Below are positions 1 to 8,353 of a stretch of 64,000 bases of DNA, piece by piece. The translations under genes and the position numbers were made by a program. Source of the DNA: Paenibacillus rigui (lineage in GTDB: Bacteria; Bacillota; Bacilli; Paenibacillales; NBRC-103111); NCBI RefSeq assembly GCF_002234615.1, contig NZ_NMQW01000002.1, positions 62,001-126,000 on the forward strand, given 5' to 3'. The notes under the pieces are model-generated. The model was given only the letters and a program-made list of their open reading frames with translations. It searched no databases and was not told where the DNA came from. How positions within the stretch are numbered: the first letter of the stretch is position 1; each line of letters begins with the position of its first letter.

Positions 1-392
1 GCTATGAAACCGCTCTGGAAACGCTCCGCATTCAAAAGGATATCGGGCCTTTGCCAGCTCCTTTCTACAGCGATCTGCACTGCTATAAAATCATATCCGG
101 ACTCAAGAAAGCCGGACTGCTGTCCTCGTTGATCGAAGAATATATCGAGCCAGTGGCCGCCTACGACCGGGACAAAAACGGGCAGCTGCTCAAGACATTG
201 AACGTCTTTCTGGCGCAATCGGGAAGCAAGCAGGATACCGCCAAGGAGCTGTTCGTCGTCAGACAAACGCTGTATCATCGGTTGGATAAGCTCGCCTCGC
301 TGCTCGGTGACGATTTCATGGAGCCGCAGAAGCGGTTGACCATTGAGCTAGCCCTTCGGGCGTATGAGTATACGCGAGGGGCCATTTCTTAA
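1..392 (+). CDS. PucR-family transcriptional regulator, C-terminal part (5' end outside window)
   Basis: The open frame enters from the left edge in the frame of base 3 and ends at TAA 390-392, giving about 129 residues. The last 75 residues match the PucR C-terminal helix-turn-helix (HTH_30): a conserved stretch of the type 'LLKTLNVFLAQSG..QDTAKELFVVRQTLYHRLDKL', followed by a short helical tail. PucR regulators control purine or other nitrogen-compound catabolism. It converges on the pyrimidine-catabolic operon, its stop overlapping the end of the 72-aa gene by 4 bp, so it may regulate that operon. A second, complete PucR lies at 55767-57344. The sensing domain is not in the window, so the ligand cannot be guessed. 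Confidence 0.85.
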   Translation, partial: YETALETLRIQKDIGPLPAPFYSDLHCYKIISGLKKAGLLSSLIEEYIEPVAAYDRDKNGQLLKTLNVFLAQSGSKQDTAKELFVVRQTLYHRLDKLASLLGDDFMEPQKRLTIELALRAYEYTRGAIS

Positions 393-607
393 AACGGCGT
401 CTTCGTCTTTTGTCTCAGCATGACCGAGACGAAATATTTTCTCGCATCCGCCGTTTCCAAACGAAGCGTCACCCGCTCTCCGCCGGGATGCTCCAGCGTA
501 AGCAGAGTGCCGGTCAGATCCTCTTGAACTGCTGTGATGCGGAACTGCTGTGCGGCGTAAGCATCCAGCTTTTCTTTCTCCGCTTGAAATTGCTGATAGG
601 CTGACAT
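389..607 (-). CDS. Small conserved-looking hypothetical protein at the end of the pyrimidine operon
   Basis: A 72-residue charged protein starting MSAYQQFQAEKEK and ending MLRQKTKTPF. The ATG at 605-607 is preceded by an excellent AGGAGGT ribosome binding site, and the gene begins 19 bp after the dihydropyrimidinase stop, so it is very likely translated as the last gene of that operon. No signal peptide, membrane segment or cysteine motif is visible. A beta-rich middle ('GTLLTLEHPGGERVTLRLE') suggests a small folded domain. I do not recognise the family. Its position suggests an accessory role in pyrimidine breakdown, but nothing in the sequence shows one. Confidence 0.65.
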   Translation of the reverse strand: MSAYQQFQAEKEKLDAYAAQQFRITAVQEDLTGTLLTLEHPGGERVTLRLETADARKYFVSVMLRQKTKTPF

Positions 608-626
608 GTGCTGCACCTCCTGTCTG

Positions 627-2054
627 CTAGAGCTGGACGGCATCCTCGCCGGGGAGCAAACCGCCGGACCCTGCGGCATAGGTTCCTCTTTTCAAATACC
701 GGCCGGCTCCCGGACGTCCGACGAACTGCTTGTCACGAACAATAAACTCCCCCCTGGACAACACGCTGACAGGCTCCCCGGTGACGGACATCCCCTCAAA
801 GGGGTTATAATCTACATTCATATGATGAGTGTCGATGGAAAGCGTACGCTTCGCCAACGGATCGAACAAGACGAGGTCGGCGTCGCTGCCTACGGCAATC
901 GTCCCTTTTTGCGGAAAAAGACCGAACAGCTTCGCCGCCCGTGTCGATACGAGCTCCACGAATTGATTCAGCGAGATTCGCCCTTTCGTTACACCTTCCG
1001 AATACAGGATGGTGAACCGATCCTCAATGCTCGGTCCGCCGTTCGGGATTTTACTGAAGTCTCCGCGCCCCAGCTCCTTCTGACCTCTAAAATTAAACGA
1101 GCACTGATCGGAGCCGATTGTCTGAAGCTGCCCGTTCTTCAGTGCATTCCACAGCACCTCTTGGTGAAACCTTTCACGGAGCGGCGGAGACCACACATAT
1201 TTGGCTCCCTCGAAATCAGGCAGCTCCAGGCTGGATTGGTCCAATACGAGGTATTGCGGACACGTCTCTCCCCATACATCGAAGCCCATTTGCCGAGCCT
1301 CCGCAATTTGCTGCACGGCTTCCGCACAGGTTACATGCACCACATAAAGTCTCGCATTGTTGGCAAGCGCCGCGAGCTTCGCCGCTCTTCCTGTGGCTTC
1401 CCCCTCGATCTCGGACGGCCGCGTCAACGCATGGTAGATCGGGTCGGTATTGCCTTCCGCCAGCGCTTTGCGGACCAAATAATCAATGACATCGCCGTTC
1501 TCTGCGTGAACCATGACCAAGGCTCCGAGCTCCTTGGCGGCGAGCAGCGTTCTGAACAAAGTACCGTCGTCGGCTTGAAATACATTCTTGTAAGCCATGA
1601 ACACCTTCAGCGACGTGATGCCCTCTTCGACTATGATCCGAGGCAGCTCGGCCAGCACCTCTTCATTCATCTCGCCGATCATCAGATGAAAGCCGTAATC
1701 GATTACCGCTTTGCCCTTCGCTTTCTCATGCCACGTCCGAATCGATTGACGGAGCGGAACCCCTTTTTGCGTCAAACAAAAATCAATGACTGTCGTCGTG
1801 CCGCCAAAGGCCGCCGCCATCGTTCCGGTCTCGAAATCATCCGCCGTCACCGTACCTCCGAATGGCATATCCAGATGTGTGTGCGGGTCTACTCCGCCGG
1901 GAAAGACGAGGTACCCCTCCGCTTCAATCATTTCCGCATCTCCTTCCTCAAGCCCCCGGCCGATTGCCTGGATGATGCCGTCCTCGATGAGCACATTCGC
2001 CTGATACCTGTCGGTTGCGGTCACGATCGTTCCGTTCTTGATTAGCTTGGCCAT
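627..2054 (-). CDS. hydA: Dihydropyrimidinase (D-hydantoinase family)
   Basis: A 475-residue cyclic amidohydrolase, close to the usual family length. It opens 5,6-dihydrouracil or dihydrothymine to N-carbamoyl-beta-amino acids, step two of reductive pyrimidine catabolism. Visible zinc-site residues are His58 and His60 (DPHTHLDMPFGG), Lys150 for carboxylation (TSLKVFMAYK), His183 (HAENGD), His240 (YVVHVTC) and Asp316 (GSDQCSF). The start is ATG with AGGAGG upstream, 3 bp after the preA stop. With preA, preT and the carbamoylase directly upstream on the same strand the whole route from uracil to beta-alanine is encoded. A hydantoinase acting on other five-membered rings is possible, but the preTA context favours dihydropyrimidines. 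Confidence 0.95.
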   Translation of the reverse strand: MAKLIKNGTIVTATDRYQANVLIEDGIIQAIGRGLEEGDAEMIEAEGYLVFPGGVDPHTHLDMPFGGTVTADDFETGTMAAAFGGTTTVIDFCLTQKGVPLRQSIRTWHEKAKGKAVIDYGFHLMIGEMNEEVLAELPRIIVEEGITSLKVFMAYKNVFQADDGTLFRTLLAAKELGALVMVHAENGDVIDYLVRKALAEGNTDPIYHALTRPSEIEGEATGRAAKLAALANNARLYVVHVTCAEAVQQIAEARQMGFDVWGETCPQYLVLDQSSLELPDFEGAKYVWSPPLRERFHQEVLWNALKNGQLQTIGSDQCSFNFRGQKELGRGDFSKIPNGGPSIEDRFTILYSEGVTKGRISLNQFVELVSTRAAKLFGLFPQKGTIAVGSDADLVLFDPLAKRTLSIDTHHMNVDYNPFEGMSVTGEPVSVLSRGEFIVRDKQFVGRPGAGRYLKRGTYAAGSGGLLPGEDAVQL

Positions 2055-2057
2055 AGC

Positions 2058-3359
2058 TCACACTGCCTCCTTCGAATCGCTGGATTTCGGATTCGCCCGG
2101 GTGATGTCCGCAATCGCTTCCTGTCTTTCGTTCCAGGTCAGCGGCGGCTGTTCAGAAGGAACCTCCACCATCGTAATAGCTCCATCCACCGGACATACAA
2201 TAGCGCACAAATTGCAGCCTACGCAATCCTCCTCCCGAACCTGCAAATAGCTCTTGCCATAAGGGTCCGTCAGCCTATCGATGCATTGGTGCGACGTGTC
2301 CTCGCAGGCGATATGGCATTTGTTGCAGTTAATACAGGTGTCGGTATCAATACGGGCCACGACCTGATAATTCAGGTCCAGGTTCCCCCAGTCCGAGTAT
2401 CGGGATACGGATTTACCAATCAACTCGGTAACGGAGGCTAGCCCCAACTCATCCAAATAATTGTTCAGCCCGTCGATCATATCTTCAACGATACGGAAGC
2501 CGTGATGCATTGCTGCCGTGCAGACCTGGACGCCTGTCGCGCCCATGAGTAAAAATTCGGCCGCATCCTTCCAATTGGAGATGCCGCCGATACCCGAAAT
2601 CGGTACGTTGATCTGCGGATTGCGGGCACATTCCGCCACCATATTGAGCGCAATCGGCTTCACGGCCGGACCGCAATAGCCGCCGTGGGCCCCCTTGCCT
2701 CCGACATGGGGAATCGTATTCCAGCTGTACAGATCGACTCCCGCCAGGGAATTAATCGTATTGATCATGGAAATGGCATCCGCCCCGCCTCGAACCGCCG
2801 CCTTAGCCGTCGCGGTAATATCGGTTATATTCGGCGTCAGCTTCACAATGACCGGTGTCGATGCCGCTTCCTTGGCCCACATTGTTTGCGCCTCGACCAA
2901 ATCCGGCTGCTGGCCGGAAGCAGAGCCCATGCCGCGTTCGGCCATCCCGTGGGGGCAGCCGAAGTTCAGCTCCAAGCCGTCGACCCCGACGGCTTCCACT
3001 TTTTTGACAATTTCATGCCACTTTTCCCGCTTCGGCTCCACCATCAAGGAGACGACGACAGCATGGCCCGGAAATCTTTTTTTCGTCTCGTAAATTTCTC
3101 GCAGATTGACGTCCAAGGGCCGGTCCGTGATCAGCTCAATGTTATTGAAGCCCGCTACACGCTGACCTCCAAAGTGAACCGCAGCGAATCGGGAAGATGT
3201 ATTAATGATCGGGTCCCCCAAGGTTTTCCATACCGCACCGCCCCAGCCTGCCTCAAAAGCCCGCTGTACCTGATACCCCGTATTGGTTGGGGGCGCACTT
3301 GCCAGCCAGAAGGGATTCGGGGAAACAATACCTGCCAAATTGATTTGTAAGTCCGCCAT
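2058..3359 (-). CDS. preA: Dihydropyrimidine dehydrogenase, catalytic subunit PreA
   Basis: A 433-residue protein with an FMN-binding TIM barrel of the dihydroorotate/dihydropyrimidine dehydrogenase type (about residues 1-320) and a C-terminal pair of 4Fe-4S clusters: Cys342, 345, 348, 352 and Cys379, 382, 385, 389. It reduces uracil or thymine at C5-C6 together with PreT. The active-site loop reads NFGCPHGMAERGMGSASGQ; by recalled alignment the residue matching the catalytic Cys of mammalian dihydropyrimidine dehydrogenase is Ser here. E. coli PreA, as I recall it, also lacks that Cys. It lies 26 bp after the preT stop, with AGGGAGG before the ATG, as part of one operon. Confidence 0.93.
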   Translation of the reverse strand: MADLQINLAGIVSPNPFWLASAPPTNTGYQVQRAFEAGWGGAVWKTLGDPIINTSSRFAAVHFGGQRVAGFNNIELITDRPLDVNLREIYETKKRFPGHAVVVSLMVEPKREKWHEIVKKVEAVGVDGLELNFGCPHGMAERGMGSASGQQPDLVEAQTMWAKEAASTPVIVKLTPNITDITATAKAAVRGGADAISMINTINSLAGVDLYSWNTIPHVGGKGAHGGYCGPAVKPIALNMVAECARNPQINVPISGIGGISNWKDAAEFLLMGATGVQVCTAAMHHGFRIVEDMIDGLNNYLDELGLASVTELIGKSVSRYSDWGNLDLNYQVVARIDTDTCINCNKCHIACEDTSHQCIDRLTDPYGKSYLQVREEDCVGCNLCAIVCPVDGAITMVEVPSEQPPLTWNERQEAIADITRANPKSSDSKEAV

Positions 3360-3385
3360 AAGGTGTGCCCTCCCTGTATTTGGTT

Positions 3386-4831
3386 TTAAGCCGATGCGGA
3401 TTCCGATTCCGATTCAGATTCTGACGGCGAAGCCGCCCCGGATTCGGCCGCCTGCCTGGAAGGGCCGGAGCGCTCGGCAGCCATCAGCTGCTTGTAGATT
3501 GCATAGGCCGCTTGCTTCCCTTGCTGTGCGGCGGAAACCACCATCGCCTCGCCCTGACCTTCGCCAAAAATGACATCACCCGCTGCAAAAATGAGCGGAT
3601 CGGACGTCCGGCATGTCTCCATATCAATACGAACCACACCTCTTGTATGCTCTAAGCCCAGCTGTTCGACAAGCGGCACATAGCGGGTCTGGCCGATGGC
3701 CTTAATAACCGCGTCCACCTCGACCTGAAACTCCGAGCCTTGCACAGGCACCGGGCGTTTCCTTGCCGATCCTCCTGCTGTCTCCAGCTGCATCCGAATG
3801 CATTCGAGGGCAATCACCTTGCCGTCCGCATCCCCTATGATGCGGCTCGGCGCCGTCAACCAGCGGAACTCCACGCCATCCCGCTTCGCGAAATCGAATT
3901 CGAAATCATAGGCCGTCATTTCCTCCTGCGAACGCCTGTAAACGATTTGTACCTTTGCGGCACCCAATCGAACGGAACAGGTCGCCGCATCGATCGCGGT
4001 ATTGCCCGCACCGATGATTGCCACACGCTTCCCAACAAGCTCTGTTGAAACGGATGCTTTCGTCGATTCCACGAAATCGATGGCATCATAGACCCCTAGC
4101 AGCTCCTCCCCTTCAATCCCGAGCATCGGCACCTTGGACATCCCCACGGCCAGCACAATCGCATGATAGCTCCGCTTTAACTCCTCAATGCTCACATCAC
4201 GGCCTACCAAGGTGCGCAAACGAAATTCAACTCCGAGCTTGCGCACCTGCTCCACCTCCCACAGCGATACTTCCTGCGGAAGCCGGAAGGAAACGATACC
4301 GTAGGTATCCAGCCCTCCCGCCTGCTCCTTGGCCTCAAACACCGTGACTGCGAACCCGAACCGGGCCAGCTCCCGTGCCGCCGACAACCCGGCAGGTCCG
4401 CCTCCGATGACGGCAACCTTCTTCCCGTTGCTTGTGCCTGCGGCAAACAGCGTTTGCTCGTTTCGGATGGCCCAATCGGTTGCGTATCTTTGCAGGTCGC
4501 CGATCCCTATCGGCTTGGAGGAATGATTCAGAACGCAAGCCCCCTCGCACAGCTCCTCCGTGGGGCATACCCTGGAGCAGCTGGCACCTACCGGATTGGC
4601 CTCCATGATGGTCCGAGCCGAGCCTTTCATATTGCCGGAGGCGATCTTTTTAATAAAGGACGGGATGTCAATACCCGTAGGGCACGCTTTAATACAGGGA
4701 GCGTCATAACAGTACAAGCAGCGGTTCGATTCCTCCATGGCTTCCTTCGGCCTCATGGCGGCCTTGACTTCGGCAAAATTACGTTTTAAATCTTCAACGG
4801 AAATAAACGATTGATTCATTCTTTGACCCAT
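3386..4831 (-). CDS. preT: Dihydropyrimidine dehydrogenase, electron-transfer subunit PreT
   Basis: A 481-residue flavoprotein of the glutamate-synthase small-subunit type. The N-terminal domain has two 4Fe-4S motifs (Cys38, 41, 46, 50 and Cys85, 89, 95, 99). An FAD Rossmann motif follows (VAVIGGGPAGLSAA, about residue 139), then an NAD(P) motif (VAIIGAGNTAIDAA). It passes electrons from NAD(P)H to PreA. The last 20 or so residues are a low-complexity Ser/Glu repeat encoded by a short tandem hexamer near 3390-3425, beyond the end expected for the family. The ATG at 4829-4831 has GGGAGGATG upstream, overlapping the carbamoylase stop. MNQSFISVED, four codons in, is an alternative start. Confidence 0.93.
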   Translation of the reverse strand: MGQRMNQSFISVEDLKRNFAEVKAAMRPKEAMEESNRCLYCYDAPCIKACPTGIDIPSFIKKIASGNMKGSARTIMEANPVGASCSRVCPTEELCEGACVLNHSSKPIGIGDLQRYATDWAIRNEQTLFAAGTSNGKKVAVIGGGPAGLSAARELARFGFAVTVFEAKEQAGGLDTYGIVSFRLPQEVSLWEVEQVRKLGVEFRLRTLVGRDVSIEELKRSYHAIVLAVGMSKVPMLGIEGEELLGVYDAIDFVESTKASVSTELVGKRVAIIGAGNTAIDAATCSVRLGAAKVQIVYRRSQEEMTAYDFEFDFAKRDGVEFRWLTAPSRIIGDADGKVIALECIRMQLETAGGSARKRPVPVQGSEFQVEVDAVIKAIGQTRYVPLVEQLGLEHTRGVVRIDMETCRTSDPLIFAAGDVIFGEGQGEAMVVSAAQQGKQAAYAIYKQLMAAERSGPSRQAAESGAASPSESESESESASA

Positions 4832-4835
4832 GCAA

Positions 4836-6098
4836 TCATCCTCCCTCCCGGGTACTCAACCGCTTAGCCGTACGGTACAGCAGCTCCGCCCCTAACGCAA
4901 TATCCTCCGGATTCGAATATTCCATCGGGTTATGACTGATGCCGTCCTTGCATCGAACAAAAATCATGCCGTAATCGCACACATAAGACATCGTTAACGA
5001 GTCATGGAACGGTCCGCTCATCAGCTCCGGCGGTATCATCCCCATCTGTGCCGCCTGTTCTCGCATCACGTCCTTGATCGATTCCGCACAATATCTCGGT
5101 TCACTGTTCGTATCCTCCTGAACCGTGTAAGTCAGCCCGTGCTCTTGAGCCACATCATCCATACGCTTCCGAAGCTGTGCTTCCAGCCGATGTCGCCGGC
5201 TCAGATCGATATCCCGCAAATCTACGGTGAAGGTGACCTTCTCCGGAATGATGTTGCGTGAATCCGGGAACACCTTCATGCTTCCTACCGTGCCGACGGT
5301 AGGCGCTCCCGGCTTCTGCTGCACCAATTCATTGAGTGCTACGATCACCTTCGCGCTGCCTACCAGCGCATCGTGCCGCATCGGCATCGGGACCGAGCCG
5401 GCGTGTCCGGCAAAGCCGGTCATTTCCACGGTGAGCCATAGCGGCCCGGAAATACCGGTTACGATGCCGATCGGCGCATCCAGCGCTTCCAGCACCGGCC
5501 CCTGCTCGATGTGCAGCTCGAGAAAGGCGGCTATGCGCCCGGGCTCGAAGCGGTAGGACGCGAATCGCGCCGGATCGCAGCCGAATTCGATCAATGCCTC
5601 CCGGCGGCTTATCCCGTTCTTGTCGGTACGCTCCAGCTCCCCCTCCTCCAGCTTCCCGGTCATTCCCCTTACGCCGAAGAGTCCTTTATTAAACCGGCAG
5701 CCTTCTTCATCACAAAAAGCAACAACCTCAATATTGCAATCCGGCACCCAGCCTTCCTCCCGCATCGTCTGAACGGCTTCAATGGCTCCCAGCACCCCGA
5801 TGACACCGTCGAACCGTCCTCCGTACGGTTGGGAATCAATGTGCGAGCCCAGCATCAGCACAGGTGCATCCGGATTTCGCCCGTTCCATACGCCGATCAG
5901 GTTGCCGAACGGGTCGATCCTTGTTTGCAAGCCTGCTTCTTCCATCCAAGCTGCGACAAGCTCTACCCCCTGCCGGTCTTCCTTCGACAAGGCGAGGCGG
6001 CATACGCCGGTCTCACCGATCTTTCCAACGAGGGACAGCTCTTCAATCTTGTTGTGCAGCCTTGCTGCATGAATGGTCAGCTTCGGTATAGAAGGCAT
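4836..6098 (-). CDS. M20-family N-carbamoyl-beta-alanine/N-carbamoyl-amino-acid amidohydrolase
   Basis: A 420-residue zinc or manganese hydrolase of the beta-ureidopropionase / L-carbamoylase / allantoate amidohydrolase group. Metal-site residues visible are His86 (GSHIDSQPYGGRFDG), Asp97, Glu131/Glu132 (FCDEEGCRF) and His196 (ELHIEQGP). A lid-domain His is seen in HAGSVPMPMRHDA, and C-terminal His in SGPFHDS and GISHNP. In an operon with PreT, PreA and dihydropyrimidinase the expected reaction is N-carbamoyl-beta-alanine to beta-alanine, CO2 and ammonia, the nitrogen-releasing step. The 'GPFHDS' segment differs from the 'GAGHDA' I expect in most relatives, so substrate range may be shifted. 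ATG with AAAGGATG upstream. Confidence 0.9.
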   Translation of the reverse strand: MPSIPKLTIHAARLHNKIEELSLVGKIGETGVCRLALSKEDRQGVELVAAWMEEAGLQTRIDPFGNLIGVWNGRNPDAPVLMLGSHIDSQPYGGRFDGVIGVLGAIEAVQTMREEGWVPDCNIEVVAFCDEEGCRFNKGLFGVRGMTGKLEEGELERTDKNGISRREALIEFGCDPARFASYRFEPGRIAAFLELHIEQGPVLEALDAPIGIVTGISGPLWLTVEMTGFAGHAGSVPMPMRHDALVGSAKVIVALNELVQQKPGAPTVGTVGSMKVFPDSRNIIPEKVTFTVDLRDIDLSRRHRLEAQLRKRMDDVAQEHGLTYTVQEDTNSEPRYCAESIKDVMREQAAQMGMIPPELMSGPFHDSLTMSYVCDYGMIFVRCKDGISHNPMEYSNPEDIALGAELLYRTAKRLSTREGG

Positions 6099-6189
6099 CG
6101 AAGTTCATCCTTTCTCTCACGCGATGGAAAAAAGGGACCGCAGCAGCAGACATTTCTTCTACTTCTACGATCCTCTCCCGTTGTCACGC

Positions 6190-6610
6190 TTACTTCTTAT
6201 TCGCATCCTGCAAAATCGTTCTATCGATAGAACCGCCCAAATCCGCCGCTTTCTTAATCAAACCGTATTCAGTGCGATATCCGCCGTTCGTTTCACCGAC
6301 TCATCCCCGAACATCCCCCACCCGTTCATCCTTGTACCCCTCCGGGGATAATTTCCACATCCAGCCCTTCATCCCGGAAAAAGCCTTTTCCTTGGCGTCA
6401 TAAATGCCTGCGAATTGAGCTTGAGGCACCCATTTCAATCTTCTTCATCGGTGCAGGCGCGGGTGTCGCATCTTTCGTTGGCACGTTCCGGGGGAAGGCG
6501 CAGCCGTTGAGGCCGGGGCGGCTTTTTGCTCGAGCATGTGGAAATCGTCATTAGCACGAATACGATACTAAGCGATACAGCGGCTTGCCAGACATGGTTT
6601 CCTTTCTCAT
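6190..6610 (-). pseudogene. Decayed ABC transporter substrate-binding lipoprotein (NMT1/THI5 type)
   Basis: No single frame is open, but pieces of a binding protein are readable in order on the minus strand. There is an ATG at 6610 behind AGGAGAGG and a lipoprotein-type signal in a shifted frame (AAVSLSIVFVLMTISTC). Next come WVPQAQFAGIYDAKEKG and, after another shift, FFRDEGLDVEIIPGGVQ, the N-terminal core of this family. After that only a C-terminal fragment remains (EYGLIKKAADLGGSIDRT... to TAA at 6190). At least three single-base shifts and a central deletion of well over 100 codons are needed. Its relatives in the window are the intact proteins at 31895, 45969 and 47130. It sits directly upstream of the carbamoylase, so it once fed the pyrimidine operon. 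Confidence 0.8.
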
Positions 6611-6672
6611 GCGGATCAATCCTCTCCTAATTCATATTCTTCTATAGAAAAGATGATGACATTCCAAGATGA

Positions 6673-6876
6673 TCAGGAGTTACCTAAGCCTGTTTCAGGC
6701 GTTACCGGTAGGAGACATGCCATGGAATACAAAACCGTTCTACACATGAACCACGTAACAACCTGAAACTGAACATCACGGAGAGCCGTCACCTCCTGCC
6801 CCTTCTTACCGAACACCATGGACACGCCATCCACCAATATTTCCACCTGTCGATCCGGCTCCACGAACGAATGCAT
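6673..6876 (-). pseudogene. Truncated ABC transporter ATPase (N-terminus only)
   Basis: The ATG at 6876 follows a very good AAGGAGG site. The first 37 or so residues (VEILVDGVSMVFGKKGQEV then TALRDVQFQV) are the opening beta-strands of a NitT/TauT-type ATPase, like residues 27-55 of the intact ATPase at 37073-37897. The frame then runs into unrelated sequence and stops before any Walker A motif, so the protein cannot bind ATP. The permease gene that should follow is missing: only about 60 bp separate this remnant from the binding-protein remnant. An internal deletion has removed most of the transporter. Confidence 0.7.
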
Positions 6877-6934
6877 CCCGCTTCCTCCTTCGCAGGTTTT
6901 ATGTAAGCTATTAGACATTTTTAATAACTATTTA

Positions 6935-6951
6935 CGTTAAATTATATTACA
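6935..6951. promoter_or_regulatory. Degenerate GlnR/TnrA-like box before the decayed transporter/pyrimidine operon
   Basis: CGTTA-N7-TTACA, one mismatch from TGTNA-N7-TNACA. It lies about 60 bp upstream of the remnant ATPase start and overlaps a TATAAT-like hexamer on the minus strand. It resembles the better boxes of the 30-57 kb island, but alone it is weak. Confidence 0.4.
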
Positions 6952-7023
6952 CGTATATTTTTTTTCATTATACAACCTGTTATAAAATAAGGCGGCGCAT
7001 TTGACACTATGTAAAATCTTTGA

Positions 7024-7048
7024 AAATAAAAAAAACGCCTTGCGGCGT
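7024..7048 (-). terminator. Rho-independent terminator of the GNAT/YjjG unit
   Basis: On the minus strand a 5-bp stem ACGCC/GGCGT with a GCAA loop is followed by a run of eight or more T. It lies about 100 bp downstream of the acetyltransferase stop at 7152. Confidence 0.75.
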
Positions 7049-7151
7049 CCTCGTCCTCGGGTGACCCTATACGTCTGTACATGGAGAGGGAGTCAGTGTG
7101 GGTTCCATCCGATTTCTCATCCATTCAGAGCAGGCCCCCGACCGGACCGAA

Positions 7152-7673
7152 TCATACTCGTCGGTTATCCCTATGGATTGCATACAAATAAGTTTTGAAA
7201 TCTCGATTCCTTGCATTATTGAACTCTGTCTCCAGGGTCATTCCCAGCTTTTCTGCAACCCTACGCGACGCCGTATGATCGTAGGCCATATTTGCGACCA
7301 GGCGATCCAGCTTCGCCACTTCAAAGCCGTACTCCAAGCAAGCTTTCGCTGCTTCATAGCCATACCCTTGCTCCCAATAGGCATGATCGATAATGTAACC
7401 CAGATCATTTTCCGTCTTGCCGTTAATGACAGCTTTCACAATGCCGCAATCCCCGATCATGCGACCGCAGTCCTTCAGAGTCACGACCCATCTTCCGAAG
7501 CCCCATTCTCTGTAATGGTGGAGGTTGCGTTCGATCCAGCCTTTCACCTGGTCCTCGTCGAATGGCTTCGGCCAAAACCGCATCGTCATTTCACTTGTGA
7601 ACATACTTAGCGCTACTGGCAGATCCGCCTCCGTATACTCCCTCAACAGTAGTCGTTCCGTCGTTATCTTCAT
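7152..7673 (-). CDS. GNAT-family N-acetyltransferase (RimJ/RimL-like)
   Basis: A 173-residue acyltransferase beginning MKITTERLLLREYTEADLP, the typical opening of RimJ/RimL-type GNATs. A central LGYIIDHAYWEQGYGYEAAKA segment supplies the acetyl-CoA pyrophosphate loop, followed by RLVANMAYDHTASRRVAEKLGM. It would transfer acetyl from acetyl-CoA to an amine of unknown identity. The start chosen has GGAGGAGG upstream; a longer upstream reading lacks support. It is 46 bp downstream of another GNAT in the same direction and is probably co-transcribed with it and the YjjG-like phosphatase. The substrate cannot be predicted. Confidence 0.85.
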   Translation of the reverse strand: MKITTERLLLREYTEADLPVALSMFTSEMTMRFWPKPFDEDQVKGWIERNLHHYREWGFGRWVVTLKDCGRMIGDCGIVKAVINGKTENDLGYIIDHAYWEQGYGYEAAKACLEYGFEVAKLDRLVANMAYDHTASRRVAEKLGMTLETEFNNARNRDFKTYLYAIHRDNRRV

Positions 7674-7719
7674 CCCTGCGCCTCCTCCGATTCGTTTCCT
7701 TCTTTTGTAAGATATCAAT

Positions 7720-8232
7720 TCATCTATCATAATAGTACGCCATATGCAGCTCGTCTAGGCTTTTCCCATTTACCTTGAGTGCATTTCGCTCGGTACCGTA
7801 CGTTTGAAAGCCTAATTTGGTATACAACGCCACGGCCGCTTCATTCGTCGTGACCACGCACAGACTGATTTGATCCAGCCCCTCCAATGCTCTGCCTCTT
7901 TCGAGAATTTCTCGCATCAGTTGTCTGGCGATTCCCTTTCCCTGATAGGCCGGAGTTACATATACACCCCATATCATCGCTTTATGCTGCAGCTTGATCC
8001 GTCGTTCCCGCACAAAGCCTGCCATCCCTACGATATGCCGTTCTTCGTTAAAAGCCCCAAGGATATAATCCTCCTCGGTATTGTTCATCCGCTGCTTCAC
8101 TTCCGCCATAGTCAAAGGCACAGATTCCTCATACGAGGAGCCGAATGACTCCGGACTTACCCGAAGCCCCTCCAGCCTTAAGCTCCAGTACAGTGCCGCC
8201 TGCTCTGGAGCGACATTCTTCATCGTTATCAT
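7720..8232 (-). CDS. GNAT-family N-acetyltransferase
   Basis: A 170-residue GNAT protein starting MITMKNVAPEQAALYW. Motif A is clear in WGVYVTPAYQGKGIARQLM (acetyl-CoA binding Q/RxxGxG/A), followed by the motif B-like LCVVTTNEAAVALYTKLGF. The substrate is unknown. The ATG at 8230-8232 has an AAGGAAGGG-type site upstream; a second ATG three codons later is possible. The gene starts about 120 bp after the YjjG-like nucleotidase stop and precedes a second GNAT, with a terminator only after the latter, so the three likely form one unit. Confidence 0.85.
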   Translation of the reverse strand: MITMKNVAPEQAALYWSLRLEGLRVSPESFGSSYEESVPLTMAEVKQRMNNTEEDYILGAFNEERHIVGMAGFVRERRIKLQHKAMIWGVYVTPAYQGKGIARQLMREILERGRALEGLDQISLCVVTTNEAAVALYTKLGFQTYGTERNALKVNGKSLDELHMAYYYDR

Positions 8233-8353
8233 GCCTCGCCCTTCCTTTCTCCGGCTTACCTTCGTGTCCGCTCTCCATGACGGCAAGCTGCTGCTCCAGC
8301 TCGGCTTCCATCTCTTTTCTACCAGCGGCAACGGCGAGAATCGTGAATTATTG

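Noticed and set aside
606-2045. A 479-codon open frame on the plus strand opposite hydA
   Set aside because: It is the antisense shadow of a certain gene, has no ribosome site and its translation (many Arg, His and Leu, no domain) looks random.
6640-6750. An insertion sequence at the transporter breakpoint
   Set aside because: The sequence joining the ATPase and binding-protein remnants shows no terminal inverted repeats or transposase fragment; a simple deletion suffices.
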